DNA of 64,000 nt from Cyanobium sp. NS01 (GTDB lineage: Bacteria > Cyanobacteriota > Cyanobacteriia > PCC-6307 > Cyanobiaceae). Shown in pieces: positions 39,500 through 48,156 of this stretch. The position numbers and the translations under genes are program-made. The stretch is taken from assembly GCF_014280235.1 (NCBI RefSeq), contig NZ_CP047940.1, positions 868,001 through 932,000 on the forward strand, given 5' to 3'. The notes beneath the pieces were generated by a model that did not search any database, had not been told where the DNA came from, and saw only the letters and a list, made by a program, of their open reading frames with translations. Position 1 is the stretch's first letter. Each line of letters begins with the position of its first letter.

Positions 39500-39807
39500 C
39501 AGGACAATCCTGCCGCGGGGCTGAGGCCATCGTCAGGGATCGGCGTGTCGATCAATGGCCGCTGGTCCGGCCTGGAGGGGGGCATGGGCCTGGAGGAAGA
39601 GGAGCGGGACCGCCGGATGGATGGACGACCGCCATCACGCTATCCATGGCCGCTTGCAAGCCAAGGGTGTTGTGGCGGCCCTGTCAGAGCGACCCTGTCA
39701 GACCTTCGGAGTGGTTCAGCTCAGGATGCGTGGGCCGGCGCGCCAAGCTGGGACGTGACTAAGTTCCGGATCCCGTCGAGGGGGCCCACGCTCAACACGC
39801 CGCCACC
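39500..39807. other. intergenic stretch with a short direct repeat
   Basis: 308 bp between two divergent genes. It holds the repeat CCCTGTCAGA twice (39679-39688 and 39693-39702, 14-bp period), which could be an operator for the downstream FMN reductase-pirin pair. Short open frames have no family signature. Confidence 0.4.
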
Positions 39808-40320
39808 ATGAACGATCTGCTTGTGCTCGCCGCCAGCAACGGCGAGAACCTGCGCCTGGCCGAGCGCTTTGTGGCGGCGGCCACGGCGCACAAGCTCAGG
39901 GCCGAGGTGCTCGACCTCACCGCCCTGGAGCTGCCGCTGTATTCCCCCAGGGCCCAGGCCGCGGGGACGCCCGCCGTCCTGCCCGCCCTGGAGACCACCC
40001 TGGCGGCGGCGCCGCGCTGGGTGATCTGTGCGCCGGAATACAACGGCTCGATTCCGCCGGTGCTCACCAGTGCCATCGCCTGGCTCTCCGTGCAGGGCAG
40101 CGACTTCCGGGCCCTGTTCAACCAGCGGCCGATTGCCATCGCCACCCACTCGGGTGGGGGCGGCCACACCGTGCTGGCGGCGCTGCGCTTGCAGCTGGCT
40201 CACCTGGGGGCCCATGTGGTGGGCCGCCAGCTGGTGAGCAATGGGGCCAATCCCGCCAAGGAGAGCAGCATCGCCGATCTGGTGGAGCGGCTGAGCTCCA
40301 TGCAGGCACCCCGCCCATGA
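39808..40320 (+). CDS. NADPH-dependent FMN reductase family protein
   Basis: 170 residues, flavodoxin-like fold. The N-terminal strand and phosphate loop is LLVLAASNGENLRLAERF (usually GSxRxxS; here ASNGENLR). The flavin-binding APEYNGSIPPVLTSAIAWLS is typical of the FMN_red family, and HSGGGGHTVLAALRLQL follows. It probably reduces FMN, quinones or chromate-like electron acceptors. Its stop overlaps the pirin ATG by 4 nt, so the pair acts together. Confidence 0.92.
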   Translation: MNDLLVLAASNGENLRLAERFVAAATAHKLRAEVLDLTALELPLYSPRAQAAGTPAVLPALETTLAAAPRWVICAPEYNGSIPPVLTSAIAWLSVQGSDFRALFNQRPIAIATHSGGGGHTVLAALRLQLAHLGAHVVGRQLVSNGANPAKESSIADLVERLSSMQAPRP

Positions 40321-41075
40321 CCACCGACGTTGCCGCGGCCCCCGCACCGCTGTTGCGTCCGGCGGCGCAGCGGTTCCACAGCCGGTTCGACTGGCTGGAA
40401 AGCTGGCACTCGTTCTCGTTTGCCGATCACTACGATCCGGCCTGGATGGGCTTCGGACCACTGCGCGTGATCAATGACGACACCATCGCCGCTGGTCGGG
40501 GCTTCGGCATGCACCCGCACCGCGACATGGAGATCATCACGGTGATGGTGGAGGGCCAGCTCAGCCATCGCGATTCGATGGGCCAGGTTGCGGTGATTGA
40601 GGCGGGAGAGGTGCAGGTGATGGGTGCCGGCACGGGCGTGCTGCACAGCGAGATGAACCAGGGCGATCGCCCCTGCCGGCTGCTGCAGATCTGGATCGAG
40701 CCCAGCCAGGCCGGTCTGCCGCCGGTCTACGGCCAGAAGCCGTTCCAGCTCGGTGCCGACTGGACACCCCTGCTGGATCCTGCCGGTGCCGCAGGTGCTC
40801 TCTCGGTGCGGCGGCCGATCCGTCTGTGGCGGGCCAGGCCCGGGGCCGGCGACGTGCTGGATCTGCCCCTGGCCCCCGGCGGGCTCGGCTGGTTGCAGCT
40901 GATCGATGGCACCGGCGCGGTGCAGGCTGCGGCTGAGCCGCCTGGAGCCTCCGGCGAGCATCAACGGAGCCGGCCGCTGCAGCGCGGCGATGGCCTGGGC
41001 TTCGGGGCGGATCGCCTGCGGGCCTTCAGCGCCGGCCCCGGCGGTGCCGACCTGCTGCTGTTTGAGCTGGGCTGA
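40317..41075 (+). CDS. Pirin family protein (cupin, possible quercetinase)
   Basis: 252 residues, two cupin barrels. The N-terminal metal site is GFGMHPHRDMEIITVMVEG with a later GTGVLHSEMN (three His and one Glu), as in YhaK/YhhW-type pirins with quercetin 2,3-dioxygenase activity in E. coli. RFDWLESWHSFSFADHYDP is the family start. Coupled to the FMN reductase gene, which suggests a shared role in quinone or flavonoid-like detoxification, an inference. Confidence 0.92.
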   Translation: MTTDVAAAPAPLLRPAAQRFHSRFDWLESWHSFSFADHYDPAWMGFGPLRVINDDTIAAGRGFGMHPHRDMEIITVMVEGQLSHRDSMGQVAVIEAGEVQVMGAGTGVLHSEMNQGDRPCRLLQIWIEPSQAGLPPVYGQKPFQLGADWTPLLDPAGAAGALSVRRPIRLWRARPGAGDVLDLPLAPGGLGWLQLIDGTGAVQAAAEPPGASGEHQRSRPLQRGDGLGFGADRLRAFSAGPGGADLLLFELG

Positions 41076-41087
41076 GGGGCAGCACTG

Positions 41088-41540
41088 ATGGCCGTACGTC
41101 CGCCGTATCCGACCATGGGGGACCCCGTGCTCCCCGCCCGGCTTGCCATGCTTCAGCCCCCCCGCGGCTACCTCACCCTCAGCTGGCTGGGTCTGGTGGC
41201 GAATCTCCTGGTGCTGCCGCTGATGCTCTGGGTGATTCTGCGGGAGCCCACCTGGCGCACGGTGCACATCGTGGTGGGGGCCAGTGCGGTGCTGCCCACG
41301 GCGGTGGTGGGCCTGGTGGGCACGATCGCGCTGCTCAAGTGGCGGGCCTGGGGCCAGATCGTGGTGATCGTGGCCCTGGCCATGAGCCTGGCGGTGGGGC
41401 TCCCGTACGGAATCGTGCGGCTGGCCCTGTTCAGCGAAGGCCGTGGCCTGACCGCCGTGGTGGCTGGTGTTCTCTGGGCCGCCAACACGGCGGCGCTGGT
41501 CTATTGGTGCCGTCCCAGCATCCGCCGCTACCTCACCTGA
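41088..41540 (+). CDS. four-helix membrane protein of unknown function
   Basis: 150 residues. Four hydrophobic helices lie at about 29-48, 58-80, 87-108 and 118-140, separated by short basic loops. The N-terminal 25 residues are polar, and ATG 41148 (MLQPPRGYLTLSW) is an alternative start. No catalytic motif. It follows the pirin gene by 12 bp on the same strand. Confidence 0.65.
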   Translation: MAVRPPYPTMGDPVLPARLAMLQPPRGYLTLSWLGLVANLLVLPLMLWVILREPTWRTVHIVVGASAVLPTAVVGLVGTIALLKWRAWGQIVVIVALAMSLAVGLPYGIVRLALFSEGRGLTAVVAGVLWAANTAALVYWCRPSIRRYLT

Positions 41541-41591
41541 GGGCGGCTGTCCAGGCTGCAGCCACCCGCCTGACCCGAAGATGTTGTGAAG

Positions 41592-41612
41592 GTGACAGTT
41601 TCTGGCTGTCAC
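41592..41612. repeat. hairpin between two small genes
   Basis: GTGACAG and CTGTCAC (7-bp perfect arms, 7-nt loop) lie 51 bp after the membrane protein stop. It may be a weak terminator or an operator for the next small gene. No U-tract follows. Confidence 0.4.
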
Positions 41613-41650
41613 AAGGGCGATGATCAGAACAGGCTTTCGCGTTGTGGGAG

Positions 41651-41884
41651 ATGGCTTCAGTTCATGCCCAGCATTTGCGTCACTACCGCCTTGTTGATCA
41701 GCAGGGCTCACCCCACCCGGTGCTGGACGACCTCTACGACTCGCTCGACGCCGCCTGGGCCGAGGCGATGGGATGGTGGCAGGAGCAGGTGGGTGCCAGC
41801 CAGGGACCGGTGGAGATCGGCGTTGAGGTGAGCACGGCCAGCGGTGATTGGCGCACCTTGCGCTACCCGGGTGGCAGCGCCTGA
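41651..41884 (+). CDS. small conserved-type protein (77 aa)
   Basis: ATG start; 77 residues, acidic and soluble. YRLVDQQGSPHPVLDDLYDS, then WAEAMGWWQEQVGASQGPV and VSTASGDWRTLRYPG. The mixed alpha/beta pattern and Trp/Tyr placement are like the short orphan proteins common in picocyanobacteria. No family named. It is convergent with the DUF2808 gene, 18 bp apart. Confidence 0.6.
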   Translation: MASVHAQHLRHYRLVDQQGSPHPVLDDLYDSLDAAWAEAMGWWQEQVGASQGPVEIGVEVSTASGDWRTLRYPGGSA

Positions 41885-41902
41885 TCGCCAACCCCTTCAG
41901 GT

Positions 41903-42490
41903 TCAGCGCCAGTCCGGCTGATAGATCCGCAGGGTGGCGAAGCCCAGCGACGAGGGCGTGGGTTGGGGGCCAGCCGGGATGGCCTGCACCTGGAACATGT
42001 AGGTGTCGCTCATGGATGGATTGGCCCAGGGCTTGAGCATCACGGTGATCGTCTGACCGGGTGCCACGGGTTCGGGAAAGGTCACCTGCACCTCCCGTTT
42101 CCCGGGGTCAAAGCTGGCCTCCACCGCAATCGCAGCACCCTCCCGGCGCGGCCTGCCGACAAAGGCCCTGGTGCGTTCAGGGCTGAATGGGAAGTGGGTG
42201 TCGACGCCACGGGTCTGACGGACCGTCAGGCCTCCCAGGGAGGCGCCGGCGTCGGCCGCCAGCTCCACACTGAAGTAGTACTCCGCTGCGGGCTGGGACA
42301 CGGTGGTGTAGTAGCTGACCAGATCCACCTTCCAGGGCGGGCGCGTGAAGTAGGTGCTGCCGCGCAACTCCAGAGCCCGCAGCGGGGCCGGAGCCAGCAG
42401 GGCCAGCAACGCCAGGCCCATGGTCGCGCTGCCCAGGTGGCGCTCCTGGCTGGGCTGCCCAGGACCGGCATGACGGCTGAGAGGGGCCAT
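41903..42490 (-). CDS. DUF2808 family exported protein
   Basis: 195 residues. A hydrophobic export segment lies at about 24-42 (MGLALLALLAPAPLRALE). The DUF2808 domain follows: STYFTRPPWKVDLVSYYTTV, PAAEYYFSVELAADAGASL, RTRAFVGRPRREG and FPEPVAPGQTITVMLKP, ending in a YQPDWR tail. The family is cyanobacterial, extracytoplasmic and of unknown function. ATG 42490 is used; Met24 could also start a shorter signal peptide form. Confidence 0.85.
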   Translation of the reverse strand: MAPLSRHAGPGQPSQERHLGSATMGLALLALLAPAPLRALELRGSTYFTRPPWKVDLVSYYTTVSQPAAEYYFSVELAADAGASLGGLTVRQTRGVDTHFPFSPERTRAFVGRPRREGAAIAVEASFDPGKREVQVTFPEPVAPGQTITVMLKPWANPSMSDTYMFQVQAIPAGPQPTPSSLGFATLRIYQPDWR

Positions 42491-42512
42491 GGGCGCGAAC
42501 GTCGGCTTGCCC

Positions 42513-43811
42513 TCAGACGCTAGGAGCGGAGCTGAGAAAGGGCTGGGGATCCTGGTCGCGCCGGTGGTGGACGGGCAGGGCCTCGGGCTGGGCCGAGGGG
42601 TCTGTGGGGTCGAGCGCGGCGGTGGTTTCCAGGCTGGTCCGCAGGCGTCGGGCCGCATGCAGGGGCATGTCGCGCGGCACGCTGATGCGATCGCGCAGGG
42701 TGCGCAGGCCAACGGCCGTGCCCGCCGGTGGCGGGCAGGGTGTGCCGTGCACCAGGTGAGTGAGGGCACAGCGCAGGGCCTGGTCCATGACAGGTCCGGC
42801 CAGGGCCGGGCGCTGCTGCAGGGTGACCCGGTGGCGCAGCATGCGGCCCAGGGCCACGACGGCGGCATCGACTGGTTCTGGGGCAGAGGTTTCCGGATCG
42901 GTGCCCGAGGCGTCACGCAATGGCCAGGGGCCCCGGTCGATGCGGGCGGCCAGGGTCTGTTGTGCGGCGCTGCCGCTGACGTAGCAGCCGCCCATCTGGG
43001 GTGGCAGGTCGTGGGCGTGGGTGTGGAAGTCGCTCTGGGTGCCGAGGTAGGAGGAACGCTGTTCCAGAGCGGCGAACCAGCGGTCGATCGCCGGGTGTTC
43101 CTGGCGCAGCAGAAAGCCCTTGTAGTAGGCCAGGGAGGCGTTCATTCGCTCCAGGTAGGGCACAAACACAAGGTCTGCGCTGCTGAGCTCCTCCAGCAGG
43201 AAGGGCCCGGGTCCTTCCTCCAGGGCCTGTTCCAGCCGGGCGGCCGTGCGCTGGAAGCGCAGGCGGGCGTCCTGCTCGGCGGCTGGGCCGGGCTGGGGCT
43301 GACACAGCCACTGGCACCAGGCGCGAAACAGGTGTCTTTCCAGCTGTCGCAACGGCAGGACCTGGGGATGGCCCAGGCCTGCCACCAAGGGCCCGAAGGC
43401 CCGTTCGAGACACTCAAGGATGCGATCACTCTCGGTGATCCGCTCTCCATCGAGTTCCAAGGCCGGCAACATCCCGGAAGGAACCAGCTGGCGGTACCAG
43501 CGCTCCTTCTCGCCGTAACAGAACATCGTGACCTTGCGGATTCGATAGGGAATCCGCTTCTCCTCCAGCCAGAGCCACACCTTCTGGCAATAGGGGCACC
43601 AGGCGTGATGATCGCGGTAAAAGGTGACCCTCAGCGCTGATTCAGGCTGACCGAACAGTCGCAGCAGGGCCTGGGCGTTGGTGCTGCCCTGGACGCGATC
43701 AGCCTCAGGCTGCGCCCAGGTGGCAAGCTCGGACCATGGCAGTGGAAGAGGCGAGCCGGTAGTGGTGACCAACCCTGGTTCGCCCATCGTCTCGGGGGAC
43801 GGAGCCTGCAT
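42513..43811 (-). CDS. glutathione S-transferase-like protein with CPYC motif
   Basis: 432 residues. A thioredoxin/glutaredoxin-like N-domain (about 60-150) has [20 protein letters not shown] and the cis-Pro segment [19 protein letters not shown]. The helical GST C-domain follows (about 155-280) with [20 protein letters not shown]. The last 150 residues are a further domain with no clear family. The CPYC pair suggests glutathione-linked disulphide reduction or omega-class GST activity. It is longer than usual GSTs. ATG 43811 is chosen among several. Confidence 0.82.
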   Translation of the reverse strand: MQAPSPETMGEPGLVTTTGSPLPLPWSELATWAQPEADRVQGSTNAQALLRLFGQPESALRVTFYRDHHAWCPYCQKVWLWLEEKRIPYRIRKVTMFCYGEKERWYRQLVPSGMLPALELDGERITESDRILECLERAFGPLVAGLGHPQVLPLRQLERHLFRAWCQWLCQPQPGPAAEQDARLRFQRTAARLEQALEEGPGPFLLEELSSADLVFVPYLERMNASLAYYKGFLLRQEHPAIDRWFAALEQRSSYLGTQSDFHTHAHDLPPQMGGCYVSGSAAQQTLAARIDRGPWPLRDASGTDPETSAPEPVDAAVVALGRMLRHRVTLQQRPALAGPVMDQALRCALTHLVHGTPCPPPAGTAVGLRTLRDRISVPRDMPLHAARRLRTSLETTAALDPTDPSAQPEALPVHHRRDQDPQPFLSSAPSV

Positions 43812-43876
43812 GGCGATACTCAACTGGGGTGAGGTGGTGCCGCTGGACAGGCTTCCGCCATGGGGCCGCTGGCTGG

Positions 43877-43909
43877 ACCCAGTGACCGGCCAGGGGCCGG
43901 CCACTGGGT
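43877..43909 (-). terminator. hairpin after the PII gene
   Basis: 15-bp arms with one mismatch (ACCCAGTGACCGGCC / GGCCGGCCACTGGGT) and a 3-nt loop lie 32 bp past the PII stop on the minus strand. No U-tract. It separates the PII gene from the GST-like gene. Confidence 0.6.
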
Positions 43910-43940
43910 GACTGGGAGTGCAGCGGTGCTGGTGCCGCCC

Positions 43941-44285
43941 TCAGGGATTGAGGGTGTCGTCTCCGGATTCGCCGGTGCGGATCCGGATGGTGTTGTCCAC
44001 CGGGCTGATGATGATCTTGCCGTCGCCGATCTCCCCGGTGTGGGCGGCGCTCTTGATCGCTTCCACAACGCTGTCCACCACCTGATCCGTCACCACGGTG
44101 GTGATGTGCATCTTGGTGAGCAGCTTGGCCTCCACCTTGACGCCGCGGTAGACCTCGGTGTGACCCATCTGGCGTCCGAAGCCCTGAACCGTTGACACTG
44201 TGATGCCGTTGATGCCGATGGCCACAAGGGCATCCTTGACAGCGTCCAGCTTTCCAGGGCGCACAATGGCTTGAATTTGTTTCAC
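43941..44285 (-). CDS. PII family signal protein with altered T-loop (GlnK-like)
   Basis: 114 residues with a full PII fold: VKQIQAIVRPGKLDAVKDAL, GFGRQMGHTEVYRGVKV, and the ATP site TGEIGDGKIIISPVDN with IRIRTGE. Residues that bind ATP and 2-oxoglutarate remain (Gln39, Lys58, the RxR pair). The T-loop differs from canonical GlnB: Ser49 is Val and Tyr51 is Val, with Lys50 and Ala53-Lys54 between, so neither phosphorylation nor uridylylation of these sites is possible. GTG start. It faces away from amt 0.9 kb off with DUF4278 between. A second, divergent PII. Confidence 0.9.
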   Translation of the reverse strand: MKQIQAIVRPGKLDAVKDALVAIGINGITVSTVQGFGRQMGHTEVYRGVKVEAKLLTKMHITTVVTDQVVDSVVEAIKSAAHTGEIGDGKIIISPVDNTIRIRTGESGDDTLNP

Positions 44286-44300
44286 GTGATACCAGGTTGA

Positions 44301-44323
44301 CCCAGCCTCTTCTAGAGGCTGGG
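44301..44323 (-). repeat. perfect hairpin just upstream of the PII start codon
   Basis: CCCAGCCTC and GAGGCTGGG (9-bp perfect arms, 5-nt loop) end 15 bp before the GTG of the PII gene. It may terminate the DUF4278 transcript or control access to the PII ribosome binding site. Confidence 0.6.
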
Positions 44324-44480
44324 AGCGCCCGCTTCTGTAGCAATGACGGCTTTCTGCAGGCGTATCTGTCGAACGCCGACACGGCTGAACCGTTCGGGTT
44401 GAGGCAGGGGGTGAGCCAGAGGATGGAACGGCCCGCAACAAGGGCCGATGGCCATCCTCCTGCAGAGTCCCTTCTGGGGC

Positions 44481-44666
44481 TCAGTGGTGGTAGTGGGCAC
44501 CGCGGTACTGCAGATCCGTGGAGGGGTCTGCCGGTGCAGGCTCATGGCGCAGAGGGGCCACGTAGTGCTGGCCTCGGTAGGTGTGCTCCACCGCCTCAGT
44601 GGAGGGATGCTCATGCTGGCTGGCGTCGTAAGCCACGCCGCGATAGCGCAGAGGGGAGTTGGTCAT
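44481..44666 (-). CDS. DUF4278 family protein
   Basis: 61 residues. The DUF4278 hallmark YRG-x-x-Y appears three times: LRYRGVAYD, TYRGQHYVA and QYRGAHYHH. These short repeats are typical of this small cyanobacterial family, which is of unknown function. ATG 44666. It lies between the PII variant and amt, 195 bp upstream of the PII gene on the same strand. Confidence 0.85.
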   Translation of the reverse strand: MTNSPLRYRGVAYDASQHEHPSTEAVEHTYRGQHYVAPLRHEPAPADPSTDLQYRGAHYHH

Positions 44667-44862
44667 GGTGGCGTCCTCAGTTGGAAGAGAAGGGCCAAGT
44701 GGGGCGGCGCGGAGCGCTTGGGCGTCGTTGACGGCCCCCTTGACATGGAGGAGCGTTGCTTCGTCCGTGCCCGCGGCGACCGGGGTCAACGCGAGGATCG
44801 GGCTACTTCCAGCAGACACGGCCTGCAGGGCTCGGGGGAGTCCGGCGGAGCGTGCACAGGCC

Positions 44863-44943
44863 CAACGTTTTGTCCTGAGACCTCATCAAAGCCGAGATTT
44901 CTGTCCACTGCGAACAGATCTCGGAAACCGTGCTGAAACGTTG
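44863..44943 (+). other. candidate structured element upstream of amt
   Basis: Two nested pairings: outer arms CAACGTTT / AAACGTTG, and an inner hairpin CCGAGATTTCTGT / ACAGATCTCGG with a 2-nt bulge. The rest of the 500-bp gap (44667-45166) before amt holds no supported gene. The element lies upstream of the predicted NtcA promoter, so it would be a separate RNA or the 3' end of another transcript rather than the amt leader. It does not match the glnA riboswitch pattern. Confidence 0.4.
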
Positions 44944-45059
44944 CAATCCTTGGGTGTGCCTGGCGGGCGTGCTGCGCGCCCCGCGGCGCTGGGCGACGCC
45001 TGGGAGATCACCGCTGCTGATGTCCCGGGTTCGGCAACCGAGGCCGCCGGGAGCCATTT

Positions 45060-45102
45060 TGTAGCGAAAACAACATCAGCCGGCAGCGTCAGAGCGCATT
45101 GT
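45060..45102 (+). promoter_or_regulatory. probable NtcA-activated promoter of amt
   Basis: TGTA-N8-AACA (consensus TGTA-N8-TACA, 7 of 8) is followed after exactly 22 bp by CATTGT, a near -10 box (consensus TAN3T). This spacing is the class II NtcA promoter layout. The start site would fall about 58 bp before the amt ATG. It agrees with ammonium transporters being nitrogen-controlled in cyanobacteria. Confidence 0.6.
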
Positions 45103-45166
45103 CAGTCGCAATGGATGTCTTGCGGCATCCAAAACTCCATCGTGCAGCCGTCTTTCTGATCTGCCC

Positions 45167-46603
45167 ATGACCATTGCTTCGCACCCTCCCAGGCGTACGA
45201 AACGCCTGCAAGAGGCGAGTCTGATGGAAGGACCAGCCCTGCTGATGAGCAGGATCCGAGGTCTTTCTTCCCAGCGCGGCCTCATCTGGTTCGCCTGCAT
45301 TCCTTTGGCACTCTTCGGCCTGGGAGTGTTCAACCTCTCAGCCCACGCTGCTGAGCTCCCGGAACTCACGGCCGCCTTCCTGGCCAACAACCTCTTCATT
45401 TTCATCTGCGCGGTTCTGGTCATCTTCATGAATGCCGGCTTCGCCATGGTGGAGTCGGGTATGTGCCGCCAGAAAAATGCGGTCAACATCCTGCTGAAGA
45501 ACCTGATCGTCTTCGCCCTGGCGGCCACCGCCTACTGGTTCATCGGCTACTCGGTGATGTACGGCGATTCGGTGCTGGGCGGCTGGCTGTTCTTCAAGGG
45601 CCTGTTCTTCGATCCCACCGTCACCCCTGAGATGGTGAGCGAAGGCTCTCTCGTTCCCACCGTCGACTTCTTCTTCCAGGTGGCCTTCGCCGCCACGGCA
45701 GCCACCATCGTCTCCGGACTGGTGGCCGAGCGCATCAAATTTGGTGAGTTCGTGGTCTTCTCCCTGGTTCTGGTTGGGATCCTGTATCCCATCTCCGGCT
45801 CCTGGCAGTGGAATGGTGGCTGGCTCTCAGAGCTTGGATTCATCGATTTCGCCGGCTCCTCGATCGTGCACTCCTTCGGGGCCTGGGCCGGCCTGATCGG
45901 AGCGATCCTGCTTGGCCCCAGGATTGGTAAGTTCGCCGAAGGCAGGCCTCAGGCCCTGCCAGGCCACAACATGGCCATTGCCACCCTCGGCTGCCTCATT
46001 CTCTGGATCGGCTGGTACGGATTCAACCCAGGCTCTGTTCTGGCCATGGATCAAACGGTTCCCTACGTGGCCGTGACCACCACCCTGGGCGCCGCTGGCG
46101 GCGGTATCGCCGGCACACTGGTGTCCCAGATCAGGGGCGGCAAGCCCGACCTGACCATGACCATCAACGGCATCCTGGCCGGACTGGTGGCTGTGACGGC
46201 GGGCTGTGACGGCTTCTCGATGGCTGGAGCATGGGTTGTGGGCTTCATCGGTGGCGCTCTTGTGGTGCTCTCGGTGTCCTTCATCGACGGCCTCAAGATC
46301 GACGACCCCGTGGGAGCCTTCTCGGTGCACGGCACCTGCGGCATCTGGGGCACCCTGGCCGTGGGTCTGTTCAACATGGACAAGGGTCTGTTCACCGGCC
46401 ACGGTGCTTCCCAGCTCGGCTTTCAGATCGTCGGCGTTCTTGCCTACGGGATCTTCGCCATCGTGGCCTCCCTGATCACCTGGTCGATCATCGGTGCCAT
46501 CTTCGGAGGCATCCGCGTCTCCGAGAAGGAGGAGATCGAAGGCCTCGACATCAGCGAGCACGGCATGGAGTCTTACCCCGACTTCGCTGCCAGCGCCAAG
46601 TAA
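45167..46603 (+). CDS. amt: Ammonium transporter (Amt family)
   Basis: 478 residues, eleven hydrophobic helices. An N-terminal signal-like helix ends [10 protein letters not shown]. Family signatures include [20 protein letters not shown] (near 90), [40 protein letters not shown] (first pore His), and [16 protein letters not shown] (second pore His). It conducts ammonium into the cell. The first 30 residues before the helix may mean a later Met (near residue 20 or 27) is the true start. A terminator follows. A PII variant nearby may regulate it, as GlnK does AmtB elsewhere. Confidence 0.95.
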   Translation: MTIASHPPRRTKRLQEASLMEGPALLMSRIRGLSSQRGLIWFACIPLALFGLGVFNLSAHAAELPELTAAFLANNLFIFICAVLVIFMNAGFAMVESGMCRQKNAVNILLKNLIVFALAATAYWFIGYSVMYGDSVLGGWLFFKGLFFDPTVTPEMVSEGSLVPTVDFFFQVAFAATAATIVSGLVAERIKFGEFVVFSLVLVGILYPISGSWQWNGGWLSELGFIDFAGSSIVHSFGAWAGLIGAILLGPRIGKFAEGRPQALPGHNMAIATLGCLILWIGWYGFNPGSVLAMDQTVPYVAVTTTLGAAGGGIAGTLVSQIRGGKPDLTMTINGILAGLVAVTAGCDGFSMAGAWVVGFIGGALVVLSVSFIDGLKIDDPVGAFSVHGTCGIWGTLAVGLFNMDKGLFTGHGASQLGFQIVGVLAYGIFAIVASLITWSIIGAIFGGIRVSEKEEIEGLDISEHGMESYPDFAASAK

Positions 46604-46646
46604 CGCTGCGAGCCGGGGCTCAGGCCTCGGCGTTCGCTGCCATCAG

Positions 46647-46671
46647 CCCGCGGCTCTGCCGTGGGTTTTTT
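46647..46671 (+). terminator. intrinsic terminator of amt
   Basis: Hairpin CCCGCGG-CTCTG-CCGTGGG (7 bp with one G-U pair) is followed by six T residues, 44 bp after the amt stop. A textbook rho-independent terminator. Confidence 0.9.
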
Positions 46672-46760
46672 GTTGTTTGGGACCCCTCGGGCGTTCTCCG
46701 AGCCGGACCCCGACCAAGCAAGCTGGGGGTTCTTCCCCGCCGTCCTCTGCGTCTGTCTCC

Positions 46761-48125
46761 ATGGGTGACCGCTTCGATCTGATCGTTCTCGGTGCCGGCT
46801 CCGGAGGCTTGGCTGCCGCCAAGCGGGCGGCCAGTTACGGGGCCAAGGTGGCGATCGTGGAGGGCGATCGGGTGGGCGGCACCTGCGTGATCCGTGGCTG
46901 CGTCCCCAAGAAGCTGCTTGTCTATGGCTCGGCCTACAGCCACCTGCTCGCCGATGCCGCCAGCTACGGCTGGGCGCTGGCCCCCTGGCGCAGCGATCCG
47001 GCGCGGCTGCTGGCGGCGGTTCGGGCCGAGGTGGATCGGCTCAACAGCCTGCACATCGGCTTCCTGGAGAAGGCCGGCGTGGCCCTGGTGCGGGGCTGGG
47101 GGCGCTTTGTGTCTGCCGATGCCGTGGCGGTGCAGGGCGCCGATGGTTCTGAGCGGCAGCTGCAGGCGGATCACATCCTGGTGGCCGTTGGCGGCCGGCC
47201 CTATCGCCCCCCCTTCCCAGGCGCCGAGCTGGCCTGGGTGAGTGATGACATGTTTCTGCAGGAGAGGCTGCCTGAGGCGGTGGCCGTGGTGGGCGGCGGG
47301 TTCATCGCCTGCGAATTCGCCTGCATCCTCAACGGCCTCGGCGTGCGGGTGACCCAGCTGGTGCGGGGCGATCACCTGCTGCGGGGCTTTGACCGCGAGG
47401 CCAGCGAGGCCGTGAGTGAGGCCATGCAGGAGCAGGGCATCGATCTGCGCTTCGCCCACACCCCGAAGGCGCTCACCCAGGCCGCCAGCTCCGCCGGCCT
47501 CACTCTCACCACCCAGTCCGGCGAGGAGATTGCCTGCGGTGGAGTGCTGCTGGCCACCGGGCGCAAGCCGTTTCTGGACAACCTCAACCTCGAGGCGGCC
47601 GGCGTCGCTGTGGAAGGCGATGCCATCCCGGTGGATGCCGACCAGCGCACCAACGTGAGCCATGTCTATGCCGTGGGCGATGTGACCGACCGCATCAACC
47701 TCACGCCGGTGGCGGTGGACGAGGGCCGGGCCTTTGCCGACACGGTCTACGGGCAGCGGCCTCGGCAGGTGAACCACGACCTGGTGGCCAGCGCCGTGTT
47801 CTCCCAGCCGGAGCTCTCCGGGGTGGGTCTCACCGAGGAGCAGGCCTATGAGCGCCATGGCGCCGCGGCGATCCAGGTGCATCGGGCCCGCTTCCGGGCG
47901 ATGAGTCAGGCGCTGCCGGCCCGGGGGCCCAGGGTGCTGCTGAAGCTGATCGTGGAGAAGGCCAGTGACCGGGTGCTGGGCTGCCACATGGTGGGAGAGC
48001 ACGCGGCTGAAATCATTCAGATGGCGGCTGTGGCGATCGGCATGGGGGCCACCAAGGCTGACTTCGACCGCACCATGGCCCTCCATCCCACGGTGGCGGA
48101 GGAGTTCGTGACGATGCCCAACTAG
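46761..48125 (+). CDS. gor: Glutathione reductase
   Basis: 454 residues. The FAD motif is LIVLGAGSGGLAAAKRAASYG, the redox-active disulphide is GGTCVIRGCVPKK (CxxxxC), the NAD(P) motif is VAVVGGGFIACEFACIL, and the dimerisation domain ends HPTVAEEFVTMPN with the catalytic His of the partner subunit. It reduces glutathione disulphide with NADPH and protects against photosynthetic oxidants. GST-like, MAPEG and ferritin genes nearby share this theme. Confidence 0.95.
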   Translation: MGDRFDLIVLGAGSGGLAAAKRAASYGAKVAIVEGDRVGGTCVIRGCVPKKLLVYGSAYSHLLADAASYGWALAPWRSDPARLLAAVRAEVDRLNSLHIGFLEKAGVALVRGWGRFVSADAVAVQGADGSERQLQADHILVAVGGRPYRPPFPGAELAWVSDDMFLQERLPEAVAVVGGGFIACEFACILNGLGVRVTQLVRGDHLLRGFDREASEAVSEAMQEQGIDLRFAHTPKALTQAASSAGLTLTTQSGEEIACGGVLLATGRKPFLDNLNLEAAGVAVEGDAIPVDADQRTNVSHVYAVGDVTDRINLTPVAVDEGRAFADTVYGQRPRQVNHDLVASAVFSQPELSGVGLTEEQAYERHGAAAIQVHRARFRAMSQALPARGPRVLLKLIVEKASDRVLGCHMVGEHAAEIIQMAAVAIGMGATKADFDRTMALHPTVAEEFVTMPN

Positions 48126-48156
48126 GGACGAGCCCAGTCTGCGCCAGCTGGCGTCA

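Noticed and set aside
39555-39758. 67-codon plus-strand ORF before the FMN reductase
   Set aside because: Composition is unlike neighbours and there is no motif; the stretch contains a direct repeat that looks regulatory.
44863-44943. glutamine riboswitch (glnA RNA) upstream of amt
   Set aside because: The conserved bases of that riboswitch are not present and the element lies upstream of the predicted promoter.
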